The position numbers and the translations under genes are program-made. Shown piece after piece: positions 26,627 to 35,426 of a stretch of 64,000 bases of DNA (positions within the stretch are counted from its first letter, which is position 1; every line of letters starts with the position of its first letter). The notes beneath the pieces were generated by a model. It was not told the DNA's origin, made no database searches, and worked only from the letters and a program-made list of their open reading frames with translations. The stretch is from PHAA01 sp964457945 (GTDB lineage: Bacteria > Bacillota > Syntrophomonadia > Syntrophomonadales > Syntrophomonadaceae): the NCBI GenBank assembly GCA_964457945.1, contig CAYWFX010000004.1, positions 124,001 through 188,000 of the forward strand. The letters run 5' to 3'.

Positions 26627-27013
26627 ATGGGAAAACGCAGGCAGGAAAGAATGGCCGTAGAGATAAAGAGAATTCTGTCGACCATAATACAGGAAGACAT
26701 AAAAGACCCTCGCATTGATTTTACATCGGTTTCAGTCACACGAGTGGACGTAGCTCAGGATATAAGTCATGCTCGGGTCTATATTAGTATCCTGGGTAGT
26801 GAAGAAAAACAATCTGAAACCATGCAAGCATTGCAAAAAGCTCGAGGTTTTATTAGGTCGGGTCTGGCACAGGGTATTCAGATTAGGCATGCGCCTGACT
26901 TGGAATTTCGCTTGGATAAATCTATAGAACATGGGATGAAGATTTCTGCATTGCTGGAAGGGCTTAAGGAAAATCAGGGGGATAAGGAACAGGTGGATGA
27001 AGAGCTTGAATAA
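26627..27013 (+). CDS. rbfA: 30S ribosome-binding factor RbfA
   Basis: RbfA binds the 16S rRNA central region during cold-sensitive 30S maturation. The 128-residue product has the KH-type core (RQERMAVEIKRILSTIIQEDIKDPRI) and the conserved APDLEFRLDKSIEHGMKI. ATG 26627 follows GGGGTG. The 101-base spacer after infB can fold: GGACTTTTTAC (26539) with GTAAATAGTCC (26598). The 3' end overlaps nrnA by 17 bases. Confidence 0.95.
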   Translation: MGKRRQERMAVEIKRILSTIIQEDIKDPRIDFTSVSVTRVDVAQDISHARVYISILGSEEKQSETMQALQKARGFIRSGLAQGIQIRHAPDLEFRLDKSIEHGMKISALLEGLKENQGDKEQVDEELE

Positions 27014-27962
27014 AATCGCCCAAGAAATAAAAAAAAAGGATGATTACCTGCTGGTAGGACATGCAATTCCAGATGGTGATTGTATTGGCTCGTTAATTGG
27101 CTTGTATTTAGGGCTTCTTGCTATGGGAAAGAACGTGCAGATTCTTTTGCAGGATCCGGTTCCAGCTATATATAGTTATTTAAGGGGTAGTGATGCCATG
27201 CTTCGCCCCGAGCAATTGAAAGAAACGGTAAGAAATGTTATATTTTTAGACTGCTCTGATGAGGAGCGTACTGGCGAAATGGTAGTTAATATCCTTGAAG
27301 AGAGGGTATTCACAATAAATATTGATCATCACCAAAGTAATACTATGTTTGGCAACTTAAATTATGTTGATAACTGTTCATCATCGACGGCAGAACTGGT
27401 ATTTGAGCTTTTGCGGTATTTGGAGGTCGAAATTACTCCTGATATTGCCAATGCTCTATATGTGGGTGTAGTTCAGGATACCGGTGGATTTATGCACAAC
27501 AGCACCAGCAGCGCAACCTTTCGAACTGCGGCAGATTTACTCGATAAGGGAGTAAATTTGGATTTAATAAAGCTAAACTTGTTCGAATCCAAGAGCCGGG
27601 CTGAAGTGATGTTGTTGTGTCTGGCTTTGGAACATATTAATTTTAATACCAGCGGCAAAATTGCTTGGATGATATTGAATTACGAAGATGTAAAGGCCAT
27701 AGGAGCTTTAGACATATGCCCGGAAGGTATTATTAATCACACCTTAATGATAAAAGGTGTAGAGGTAGGATTACTATTCAGAGAGATAAGCCCAGGGCTT
27801 ATAAAAATTGGTTTTCGTTCCAAGGGAGATGTGGATGTGTCTGCTCTAGCGGCTGTATTCGGAGGGGGGGGTCACCGGAGAGCGGCGGGGGCCAAGCAGG
27901 ATGGAAGCATGGAAGATGCAGAGAGGCAAGTGATTTTAACCGTGGAGGGTGTGGTCGGTTAG
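26997..27962 (+). CDS. nrnA: Bifunctional oligoribonuclease/pAp phosphatase NrnA (DHH family)
   Basis: NrnA degrades nano-RNA and dephosphorylates 3'-phosphoadenosine 5'-phosphate. The 321-residue protein has DHH-domain motifs GHAIPDGDCIGS, FLDCSD and INIDHHQSN, then the DHHA1 motif GGGGHRRAAGA. ATG 26997 lies inside the rbfA end. The rbfA-nrnA-truB-ribF order is conserved in Firmicutes. Confidence 0.94.
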   Translation: MKSLNKIAQEIKKKDDYLLVGHAIPDGDCIGSLIGLYLGLLAMGKNVQILLQDPVPAIYSYLRGSDAMLRPEQLKETVRNVIFLDCSDEERTGEMVVNILEERVFTINIDHHQSNTMFGNLNYVDNCSSSTAELVFELLRYLEVEITPDIANALYVGVVQDTGGFMHNSTSSATFRTAADLLDKGVNLDLIKLNLFESKSRAEVMLLCLALEHINFNTSGKIAWMILNYEDVKAIGALDICPEGIINHTLMIKGVEVGLLFREISPGLIKIGFRSKGDVDVSALAAVFGGGGHRRAAGAKQDGSMEDAERQVILTVEGVVG

Positions 27963-28853
27963 GTGGATGGTTTTATCAATGTAAATAAAGCCGCGGGCAT
28001 GACCTCCTTTGATGTAATCAAAAAGCTGAAGAAAGTGTTTCCTAAGACAAAATTGGGGCATCTGGGAACATTAGATCCGATGGCTTTAGGAGTCCTGCCG
28101 GTGGCGATTGGGTATGCTACTCGAGTCATTGAATATGTTAGTGAAAAAAACAAGGTTTACTTGGCTACGATGACCCTGGGCGGTGTATCTGATACTCAGG
28201 ATGCCTGGGGAAAGATTGTTTATAGTGACGATACTAATTATAATTTAGGTCATTTGCCGGAGATACTGAAAAAATATACGGGTAATATCCGCCAAATACC
28301 ACCTATGTATTCTGCCGTACATTACCAAGGAGATAGACTGTATGAGCTAGCTCGCCAGGGAATCACGGTAGATAGAGAATCTAGAGAGATTGAGATTGAA
28401 TATATAAAATTATTGACTACGGATATAGATGAAGAAAATAGACCTCAGATAAAACTGGAAGTGGGATGTTCAAAAGGTACATATATAAGAACTCTTTGTC
28501 ATGACATTGGTGCAGAACTTGGAACTGGAGCCTACCTGTCAGCATTAACCCGTATAAGAGCAGGGAAATTTGCTATCGAAAATTCTTATTCCCTGGAGGA
28601 AATCAATCAACATACTGCTAACCTCTCCGATTTGATTAAGGCTGTAGATTTTCCCCTTATGCATCTAGGGCAGATTACGGTTAATTCTGAGGAATTGGAT
28701 AGAATAAACAACGGTAACCGCATCACTATCGATGCAAAAATTCCTCCAGGAATTGTCAGAGTTTATGACCCACAGGGCAAGCTGGTTACTATTGCCCAAT
28801 GCGCGGAGGACGAAAACCGTACAATTTTACAGCCAGTCAAAGTATTTAAATAA
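27963..28853 (+). CDS. truB: tRNA pseudouridine-55 synthase TruB
   Basis: TruB makes pseudouridine 55 in the T-loop of tRNAs. The 296-residue protein has the catalytic GHLGTLDPMALGVLPV (Asp in LDPMA), the KTYL-region counterpart NKVYLATMTLG, and a C-terminal PUA-like region. It starts at GTG 27963, directly after the nrnA stop. Confidence 0.96.
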   Translation: MDGFINVNKAAGMTSFDVIKKLKKVFPKTKLGHLGTLDPMALGVLPVAIGYATRVIEYVSEKNKVYLATMTLGGVSDTQDAWGKIVYSDDTNYNLGHLPEILKKYTGNIRQIPPMYSAVHYQGDRLYELARQGITVDRESREIEIEYIKLLTTDIDEENRPQIKLEVGCSKGTYIRTLCHDIGAELGTGAYLSALTRIRAGKFAIENSYSLEEINQHTANLSDLIKAVDFPLMHLGQITVNSEELDRINNGNRITIDAKIPPGIVRVYDPQGKLVTIAQCAEDENRTILQPVKVFK

Positions 28854-28874
28854 TATTTACAAGGAGTTTCCGTA

Positions 28875-29819
28875 ATGCAAACAGTAATGGGAATTGAAAA
28901 TTTTCATGATAAAAGCAAGCCAATTTATCTTGCATTGGGTAATTTTGACGGAGTACACAAGGGACATCAGAGTTTAATTCAAGCTTTGATAGAGAAGGCT
29001 GCGGTTAATAGGGGTCAGGCCTTAGCATTTATATTTGAACCTCACCCAGCCCAGGTACTAATGCCGGAAAGAGCACCCCGCTTGTTACTAACACCCCACG
29101 GTAAGGCCGATTTGTTAGAGAAAATTGGGCTGGATGTACTTATCTATAATACTTTTACTCGCGAAATTGCGGGTTGGTCGCCAGAGCAATTTGTGGAAAA
29201 AATATTAATTAGCGCATTGCAGATTAGTGAGGTATTTGTAGGTTTTAACTACACATTTGGACATCGGGGAGCAGGAACTCCCGAATATCTTAAGCAACTG
29301 GGAGATGAATTTGGTTTCGGGGTAAACATTATAGCTCCGGTAACCTATGAGGGAGAGCCGATTTCGAGCAGTCTGGTTAGAAAAGCGTTGGAAGTTGGGG
29401 ATGTTCTTACTGCCTATAACATGCTGGGCTATCACCCAGTCATTGAAGGAGTGGTAGTAGAGGGCGAACATCGAGGTTCCCGGATTGGGTTTCCTACCGC
29501 TAATTTAGGGGTGGAAACTATTTATAATATTCCGGGCCAAGGCGTTTATGCGGCTCGTGCCAGGATAGGCAGCAAAGTTTATCACTGTGTGGTCAATATT
29601 GGCAGCAAACCTACCTTTCACCAAGAATACCCTATTTCCATTGAAGCCCACCTGATGGATTTTGCGGGAGACATATACGGGCAAGAAATAAGTCTGTCAT
29701 TTTTAGAGAAACTGAGAGAAGAACAGCGCTTTCAATCTCTGGAAGAACTGGTTTCCCAGATTGCCAGGGATCGCAATAGAGCTGAGGAGATATGCAAGGC
29801 TTACGATGGGGATTTATAA
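28875..29819 (+). CDS. ribF: Bifunctional riboflavin kinase/FAD synthetase
   Basis: RibF converts riboflavin to FMN and then FAD. The 314-residue protein has the N-terminal adenylyltransferase domain (LGNFDGVHKGHQ; the ISSSLVRKAL block) and the C-terminal riboflavin kinase domain (GSRIGFPTANLGV, GVYAARARIG). ATG 28875 follows AAGGAG. Last gene of the operon; the rpsO promoter lies 14 bases after its stop. Confidence 0.96.
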   Translation: MQTVMGIENFHDKSKPIYLALGNFDGVHKGHQSLIQALIEKAAVNRGQALAFIFEPHPAQVLMPERAPRLLLTPHGKADLLEKIGLDVLIYNTFTREIAGWSPEQFVEKILISALQISEVFVGFNYTFGHRGAGTPEYLKQLGDEFGFGVNIIAPVTYEGEPISSSLVRKALEVGDVLTAYNMLGYHPVIEGVVVEGEHRGSRIGFPTANLGVETIYNIPGQGVYAARARIGSKVYHCVVNIGSKPTFHQEYPISIEAHLMDFAGDIYGQEISLSFLEKLREEQRFQSLEELVSQIARDRNRAEEICKAYDGDL

Positions 29820-29832
29820 GGCGTGCTCCAAG

Positions 29833-29861
29833 TTTACTTTTCGTTAGCACTATGTTAAAAT
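29833..29861 (+). promoter_or_regulatory. Probable sigma-A promoter of rpsO
   Basis: TTTACT (29833-29838), a 17-base spacer, then TAAAAT (29856-29861). It lies in the ribF-rpsO intergenic region, about 190 bases before rpsO. Confidence 0.5.
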
Positions 29862-29867
29862 AACTCT

Positions 29868-30053
29868 GTTGTAGGTCAGTGGACAGCAAAGAGCGGCAAG
29901 GTCTTTGACCTGGTTTTAAAACATAAATATAGGTAATTGGATGAATACTGTTATAACCAGGCAGTAATAAATCCTGTAACCACCGACTAGGGTTGGCGAT
30001 TTCACCGACACCAGTCTTGGTCAGTGGCGTTTATAAGTGAGGAGGTGAAAAGC
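29868..30053 (+). promoter_or_regulatory. Long structured rpsO leader, probable S15 autoregulatory RNA
   Basis: A leader of about 185 bases with no reading frame of its own. Near its 3' end CCACCGAC (29979-29986) can pair with GTCAGTGG (30020-30027) around an internal GTTGGCG...CACCGAC element. The ribosome site GAGGAGGTG follows at once. S15 represses its own mRNA through leader RNA structures in several Firmicutes; which class this belongs to I cannot tell by eye. Confidence 0.5.
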
Positions 30054-30323
30054 TTGGCTCTGTCTTTGGAAAAAAAGCAAGAAATTATTAAGGCTTATCA
30101 GGTACATGAGAATGACACTGGTTCCCCTGAGGTGCAAATAGCTATTCTTACTGATAGAATAAATTATTTGAATGAACATCTTAAAGCAAATAAAAAAGAC
30201 CATCATTCGAGAAGAGGCCTATTAAAAATGGTTGGACAAAGGCGGTCACTTTTGGATTATCTGAAGAATAATAATTTTGACCGTTATCGCACCATTGTTA
30301 CTCGATTAGGTCTACGCAGGTAA
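30054..30323 (+). CDS. rpsO: 30S ribosomal protein S15
   Basis: S15 binds the 16S rRNA central domain. The 89-residue length is canonical, with KQEIIKAYQVHENDTGSPEVQIA, LNEHLKANKKDHHSRRGLL and GQRRSLLDYL. TTG 30054 is chosen because GAGGAGGTG is correctly spaced and the protein then starts MALSLEKKQ, as in the family; GTG 30024 would add ten leader-encoded residues. Confidence 0.96.
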   Translation: MALSLEKKQEIIKAYQVHENDTGSPEVQIAILTDRINYLNEHLKANKKDHHSRRGLLKMVGQRRSLLDYLKNNNFDRYRTIVTRLGLRR

Positions 30324-30343
30324 AGAGCGGAATGCCGCTCTTT
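30322..30343 (+). terminator. Hairpin after rpsO (terminator/processing site)
   Basis: AAAGAGCGG pairs with CCGCTCTTT around AATG, followed by AAATTTAT. It lies between rpsO and pnp, a spacer that in other bacteria is an RNA processing and attenuation site. Confidence 0.65.
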
Positions 30344-30379
30344 AAATTTATACAGACATAGCGAAAGGAGGAGTTTCAC

Positions 30380-32500
30380 ATCGTTCACAAATACCAAACC
30401 GAGATTGCCGGAAGAACCCTGGTGGTAGAAGTCGGACAGGTAGCTAAACAGGCCAATGGATCAGCTCTAGTAAGATATGGAGATACTGTTGTTTTAGTTA
30501 CTGCTACAGCATCTAGTCCTCGGGAAGGCCTTGATTTTTTCCCGTTAACCGTTGAATATGAAGAAAAGCAATATGCAATAGGTAAAATTCCGGGTGGCTT
30601 TATTAAACGAGAAGGTAGAGCCACTGAAAATGCAACACTTTCAGCCCGTCAGATAGACCGTCCCATTAGGCCCCTATTCCCTAAAGCTTATAAAAATGAT
30701 CTGCAGGTGGTGGCTAGCATCTTATCAGTTGATAAGGATAATTCACCTGACATTACTGCGATAATAGGGGCTGCCGTAGCCTTGGGCGTTTCTAACATAC
30801 CCTTTGCTGGACCAGTAGCAGCAGTAATTGTTGGTCTAATAGACGGCCAACTAATCATAAACCCGACCGTAGAACAGCATCATCTGAGTGATTTACACTT
30901 GGTAGTGGCAGGAACTAAAGAAGCTATTATGATGGTCGAGGGTCATGCCAACGAAGTTCCAGAACAGACTATCCTGGAAGCAATTTTCTTTGCTCATGAG
31001 GAAATTAAAAGAATTAATGCTTTTCTGGAACCAATTATATCTGAACTGGCACAAGTGAAGCTGGAAGTAGCGACTGTAGCTGTGGATGAGCAGATGAACA
31101 GCCTGGTTAGAGAATTTGCCACCTCCCGTTTAGAAGAAGCAGTTAAAGATCCTGATAAGATGTCCCGTGAGCTTCACATGGACGAAGCTCGTGCAACTAT
31201 CATGGAGCATTTTAAGGAGATTTATCCGGATCAAGTAAAAGCAGTAGCAGGTACAGTGGACAAGCTGCTCAAAGAAATTGTCAGAAAAATGATCCTGGAT
31301 GAAGGCGACCGGGTAGATGGAAGAAAACTGAATGAAATAAGACAGATTAGCTGCGAGGTGGGTTTCCTGCCTAGACCGCACGGCTCTGGCTTGTTTACTC
31401 GGGGGCAGACTCAGGTATTGTCAGTCACTACCTTAGGACCTATTCGTGAAAATCAGCTTCTGGATGGCCTGGGAATTGATGAATCAAAAAGATATATTCA
31501 TCATTATAATTTCCCGCCTTACAGTGTGGGCGAGACCAAGCCGATGCGCGGGCCTAGCAGAAGAGATATAGGACATGGAGCCCTGGCTGAAAGAGCTTTG
31601 TTGGCAGTTCTGCCATCACTTGAAGAATTTCCTTATACCATTAGAGTCGTATCAGAAGTATTGGAATCCAATGGATCCAGCTCAATGGGTAGTGTTTGCG
31701 GCAGCAGCTTATCGTTGATGCATGCTGGCGTTCCCATCAAGGCACCGGTATCTGGTATAGCTATGGGATTGGTCAAGGGTGAGGATAAATTTGCTATATT
31801 AAGCGATATTCAGGGTATAGAAGACGCACTAGGTGATATGGACTTTAAGTTGGCTGGTACTGCCAAGGGAGTTACGGCTCTGCAAATGGATATAAAGATT
31901 AGCGGCGTAAACCGGGAAATAGTAGAGACCGCACTAGCCAAGGCTAGAGAGGGTAGAATGTTCATCATGGAAAAAATGATGGCGGCGATTGATAAACCAA
32001 ATGTAGAACTATCTCCTTATGCGCCTCAAATGATTAGGATGCAAATTCACCCTGACAAAATTAGAGAAATCATTGGCCCGGGTGGAAAAACCATTCATAA
32101 AATCGTGGCCGAGAGTGGCTGCAAAATTGACATTGAAGATGACGGCAGCCTGTTTATTATTGCCACCGATGATGAAGGTGCCAAGAAGGCTCGTTTCCTA
32201 ATTGAATCCATTCTCGCTGAGGTTGAGGTGGGTAAGGTTTATATGGGAACTGTTAAGAGAATAATGGACTTCGGAGCTTTTGTGGAGATTATTCCAGGGG
32301 TTATGGGTTCCAGCGGTAAAGAGGGACTAGTGCATATATCCCAGCTTGACGAAGCGAGGGTAAACAAAGTTGAGGATATTGTTAAACTTGGTGATAAAAT
32401 TGAGGTCAAAGTTACCGAAGTTGATCGTCAAGGTAGGGTGAATCTTTCTCGGAAAGCAGCTTTGAAAATGGCAAATCAATCTGCGCCTCTTCAAAGTTAA
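30380..32500 (+). CDS. pnp: Polyribonucleotide nucleotidyltransferase (PNPase)
   Basis: PNPase degrades RNA 3' to 5' by phosphorolysis. The protein of about 706 residues has two RNase PH domains, then KH (MIRMQIHPDKIREIIGPGGKTIHKI) and S1 (GKVYMGTVKRIMDFGAFVEI) domains. The conserved N-terminus HKYQTEIAGRTLVVEVG lies upstream of the first ordinary start codon (GTG 30422). The strong site AAAGGAGGAG (30364-30373) is placed for ATC 30380 (or GTT 30383). No ATG, GTG or TTG in this frame fits, so an AUC-type start, or a base error here, must be assumed. Otherwise full-length and normal. Confidence 0.93.
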   Translation: MVHKYQTEIAGRTLVVEVGQVAKQANGSALVRYGDTVVLVTATASSPREGLDFFPLTVEYEEKQYAIGKIPGGFIKREGRATENATLSARQIDRPIRPLFPKAYKNDLQVVASILSVDKDNSPDITAIIGAAVALGVSNIPFAGPVAAVIVGLIDGQLIINPTVEQHHLSDLHLVVAGTKEAIMMVEGHANEVPEQTILEAIFFAHEEIKRINAFLEPIISELAQVKLEVATVAVDEQMNSLVREFATSRLEEAVKDPDKMSRELHMDEARATIMEHFKEIYPDQVKAVAGTVDKLLKEIVRKMILDEGDRVDGRKLNEIRQISCEVGFLPRPHGSGLFTRGQTQVLSVTTLGPIRENQLLDGLGIDESKRYIHHYNFPPYSVGETKPMRGPSRRDIGHGALAERALLAVLPSLEEFPYTIRVVSEVLESNGSSSMGSVCGSSLSLMHAGVPIKAPVSGIAMGLVKGEDKFAILSDIQGIEDALGDMDFKLAGTAKGVTALQMDIKISGVNREIVETALAKAREGRMFIMEKMMAAIDKPNVELSPYAPQMIRMQIHPDKIREIIGPGGKTIHKIVAESGCKIDIEDDGSLFIIATDDEGAKKARFLIESILAEVEVGKVYMGTVKRIMDFGAFVEIIPGVMGSSGKEGLVHISQLDEARVNKVEDIVKLGDKIEVKVTEVDRQGRVNLSRKAALKMANQSAPLQS

Positions 32501-32549
32501 GGATATAATGAGGAAGTAAATTAGCCGGTATATTTCAGGTTTATTAGGG

Positions 32550-32579
32550 TTCAAGCTCGAAATATTGTTTAAGCTTGAA
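32550..32579. other. Inverted repeat after pnp
   Basis: TTCAAGCT (32550-32557) and AGCTTGAA (32572-32579) form a perfect 8-base stem with a 14-base loop in the pnp-vanW-like spacer. No T run follows; role unknown. Confidence 0.4.
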
Positions 32580-32675
32580 AAGAAAACTGAATAGTAGTGC
32601 TCACTGCCGAATATTATTTTTATAAGAAAATAAAAAGGCGGTGGGTATTATTTTTTAAAGAAAGGGTTTCACGTT

Positions 32676-33500
32676 ATTAAATTAGATAGCCGAACCCTTT
32701 TTCTTGTGTCCTTTTTTATAAGTTTAACGCTGATAACAACTTGGCTGGATAAAATAGAACGTGATTTATTGGGGGTTCCGGAAGGTGTTACCGTTGAGAA
32801 TGTTTTAGTGGAAAGACTGCTTCCGGGAGAACTGCGCGGGGTAGTCGAAGAGTTGGCCATCAGATATCAGAAACTACCGATTGAGCCAAGATTAGACCAA
32901 GAAACAGGGGTCATCATGATTGAAGAATCTGGAACAAGTGTGGATGTCGATAAAACTTTGGAACAAATACAAGCAGCTGCTCCGGGGCAGGATGTTCAAT
33001 TGGAAATTATAACTAGCCAGCCACTTCATCGCAGCCAGGATATTGCGAACGCCAGGCATCCCATAGCTCATTATCAGACCTGGTTTCATGGCAGTTCAGA
33101 AAGGTACAATAATATTTCAGCAGCATTGAAAAGTATAAATAATACCTTGGTATGGCCGGGGGAAGCATTTTCATTTAATGAAGCTACTGGGCCTAGAACG
33201 CCAGAGAGGGGGTATCTTCCTGCTCCTATTATATTAAACGGAGGATATGATGTCGGGTATGGGGGAGGTGTCTGTCAGGTATCCAGTACTGTATATAATG
33301 CAGCTTTGCTAGCTAAGCTGCCCATCATTGAACGACACGCTCATACTAAGCCCGTTCACTATGTTCCCGAGGGAAAAGATGCCACGGTGAATTACGGGCA
33401 TCTGGATATGAAATTTATGAATAACCGGAATGGCCCGCTCATTATTAAGACCGCTTTGCAGAATGGCCGTATATATGTAGAGTTCAGAGGGGAGAAATGA
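32676..33500 (+). CDS. VanW-family protein, probably membrane-anchored
   Basis: A protein of about 274 residues. The VanW domain covers roughly residues 130-270 (GEAFSFNEATGPRTPERGY, YGGGVCQVSSTVYNAAL, RHAHTKPVHYVPEGKDATVNYG). An N-terminal hydrophobic segment (LFLVSFFISLTLITTWL) is preceded by Lys, Asp and Arg if translation begins at ATT 32676, which has AAAGAAAGGG nine bases upstream. The alternative GTG 32706 has no ribosome site and removes the basic start of the signal anchor. VanW proteins are often near peptidoglycan genes, but their activity is not established. A deacetylase and a D,D-carboxypeptidase follow. Confidence 0.75.
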   Translation: MKLDSRTLFLVSFFISLTLITTWLDKIERDLLGVPEGVTVENVLVERLLPGELRGVVEELAIRYQKLPIEPRLDQETGVIMIEESGTSVDVDKTLEQIQAAAPGQDVQLEIITSQPLHRSQDIANARHPIAHYQTWFHGSSERYNNISAALKSINNTLVWPGEAFSFNEATGPRTPERGYLPAPIILNGGYDVGYGGGVCQVSSTVYNAALLAKLPIIERHAHTKPVHYVPEGKDATVNYGHLDMKFMNNRNGPLIIKTALQNGRIYVEFRGEK

Positions 33501-33506
33501 TTTAAA

Positions 33507-34238
33507 GTGAAAATTTATTATTTTTCCAAGAAAAGCTTACTCACCATGGCTGTAGTTATCCTGTTAGCTTGTGGATTTATGGCCCTGGCATTTTTCAGCC
33601 AGGAAAATACCATGGTTGCTTCCAATATTGAAGAACCGATATTTCAAGGCAATACTGGTACCAAGGTGGTAGCTATAACGGTCAACGTGGATTGGGGTGA
33701 AGAGTTTATTCCAGCTATGTTAGAGGAATTTAAGAAAAGTAATGCCCAGGTAAGTTTTTTTGTTACCGGCAAGTGGGCAGAAAAGAACCCTGAATTATTA
33801 AAACAAATGGTGCAAGCTGGGCACAGCATCCAAAATCATGGTTACCGGCATTGTCATTTTAATCAGTTGTCTCCCGGAGAGGTTGGCAGTGAAATTAAAA
33901 AGGCTGAAGAGATTATCAGCAAAATAACAGGGCAGCCCACTACTTTCTTTGCCTCTCCATACGGAGAATACAATCCTCAACTGGTCAGGGCGGTGAATGG
34001 GCTCAATTATAAGTATATAATGTGGAGCGTGGATACTATAGATTGGCAGCGTCCTAATCCTGCCACAATCGTAAAAAGGGTGAGCAATAAGGTGCACAAT
34101 GATGCCATAATCCTCATGCACCCAACCGAGCCAACTGTGAAAGCACTTCCCGATATGCTTAAGTATTTACAGGAACAGAAGTATCAAATGATAACGATAA
34201 ACAAGATAACGGCTGGTCCCAATAATGCAAGTAATTAG
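33507..34238 (+). CDS. ylxY: Polysaccharide deacetylase family protein (YlxY position)
   Basis: A 243-residue NodB-type carbohydrate esterase with an N-terminal signal anchor (residues 12-30). Catalytic-domain motifs: NVDWGEEF in place of the usual TFDDG, FFVTGKWAEKNPELLKQMVQAGHSIQNHGYRH, FASPYGEYN and the terminal ILMHPT. The pnp-ylxY-mlpA order of Bacillus supports the YlxY assignment. It probably acts outside the membrane on peptidoglycan or another glycan. Family members with altered first motifs may be inactive. GTG 33507 follows GGGGAGAAATGA. Confidence 0.82.
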   Translation: MKIYYFSKKSLLTMAVVILLACGFMALAFFSQENTMVASNIEEPIFQGNTGTKVVAITVNVDWGEEFIPAMLEEFKKSNAQVSFFVTGKWAEKNPELLKQMVQAGHSIQNHGYRHCHFNQLSPGEVGSEIKKAEEIISKITGQPTTFFASPYGEYNPQLVRAVNGLNYKYIMWSVDTIDWQRPNPATIVKRVSNKVHNDAIILMHPTEPTVKALPDMLKYLQEQKYQMITINKITAGPNNASN

Positions 34239-34248
34239 GTCTACGGTG

Positions 34249-35391
34249 ATGAATAATAAAAAAATCCTGTTATCGCTTATCATTTGTTTATGCCTGGTAT
34301 TTCCTGCTCCACTATTAGCTGTACCCCGCCTTAGTTCATCATACTATTGTCTGATAGATCGGGAGACTGGTCAGCCCATTCTGGGACAAAATGCGACCAC
34401 CAGGCGCCCAATGGCCAGCACTACCAAAATGATGACAGCTATTTTAGCTTTAGAATATGCTGGCCTGGATGAAATAGCGGTTGTTAGCAAATATGCGGAC
34501 AGAACACCAGAGTATACTATTGGTTTGCGTGCGGGGCAACAGCTGACTGTGGGAGAATTATTAAAGGTTGCTCTTATCCGTTCTTCCAATGATGCGGCCG
34601 TGGTGCTGGCTGAACACATCGCCGGTGATGAAGCTTTTTTTGGCTATCTAATGACGAAAAAGGCCTATGCCATTGGGGCTATGCAGACCCGTTTTAAAAA
34701 TGCTTCCGGGCTTCCTGATTCAGATCATTACAGTACCGCTTATGATCTGGCCTTGATAGGTCGTAATGCCCTTTCTAAACCCTATATAGCTAAAATGGTA
34801 TCTACCGCAGAGACCGATTTTAAACATCCTGGATACCAGCAAGCCCTTACCATTCGTAATACCAATGGCTTATTAAGAGGCTATCCTGGAGCAGACGGAA
34901 TTAAAACGGGTACTGCTGACGCATCGGGGAAGTGTCTGGTGGCTTCGGCCACTCGCGACAATAGAGGACTTATTGCTGTAGTTCTGAAATCAGGTGATCG
35001 GGAGGGAGATTGTAGAAAGCTGCTGGATTATGGCTTTAATAACACCAGTCAACAGAAATTGCTTGATCATGAACTGCCCTTTAAAAATCTAAAAATTAAT
35101 TATGGTGAGAAAAGTTGGGCTGACATCGTCCCGGCAGAGGATTTATGGATCTGGTTGGGGAATAATAAATCTAACATTGAAAAAAGAATACGGTTAAACT
35201 ATAATCTGGAAGCACCCTTAAAGAAAGGTGAAGTTTTAGGAGAAATTGACGTATATGTCGATGGAGGTTATTTTAGAAGTGTTGCTTTGGTCAGTCGGGA
35301 AGATATAGATAGGCAGCCCGGGTATCTAAAAAGGTTATTACAAGGTATTATGAAACCTACAAACAGGAATAATGCTATTGATGAAGAATAG
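34249..35391 (+). CDS. D-alanyl-D-alanine carboxypeptidase (penicillin-binding protein 5/DacF type)
   Basis: A 380-residue S11-family serine peptidase that trims the terminal D-Ala from peptidoglycan stem peptides. A signal peptide (ILLSLIICLCLVFPAPLLA) is followed by the SxxK motif MASTTKM, SxN motif RSSND and KTG motif DGIKTGTADASGKC, then a C-terminal beta-rich domain. In Firmicutes DacF is sporulation-related, but the paralogue type cannot be fixed from sequence alone. ATG 34249 is preferred; ATG 34225 would overlap the deacetylase gene. Confidence 0.9.
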   Translation: MNNKKILLSLIICLCLVFPAPLLAVPRLSSSYYCLIDRETGQPILGQNATTRRPMASTTKMMTAILALEYAGLDEIAVVSKYADRTPEYTIGLRAGQQLTVGELLKVALIRSSNDAAVVLAEHIAGDEAFFGYLMTKKAYAIGAMQTRFKNASGLPDSDHYSTAYDLALIGRNALSKPYIAKMVSTAETDFKHPGYQQALTIRNTNGLLRGYPGADGIKTGTADASGKCLVASATRDNRGLIAVVLKSGDREGDCRKLLDYGFNNTSQQKLLDHELPFKNLKINYGEKSWADIVPAEDLWIWLGNNKSNIEKRIRLNYNLEAPLKKGEVLGEIDVYVDGGYFRSVALVSREDIDRQPGYLKRLLQGIMKPTNRNNAIDEE

Positions 35392-35426
35392 AAATTAAGA
35401 TTCGTAAGAATATGGAGGTAATCACA

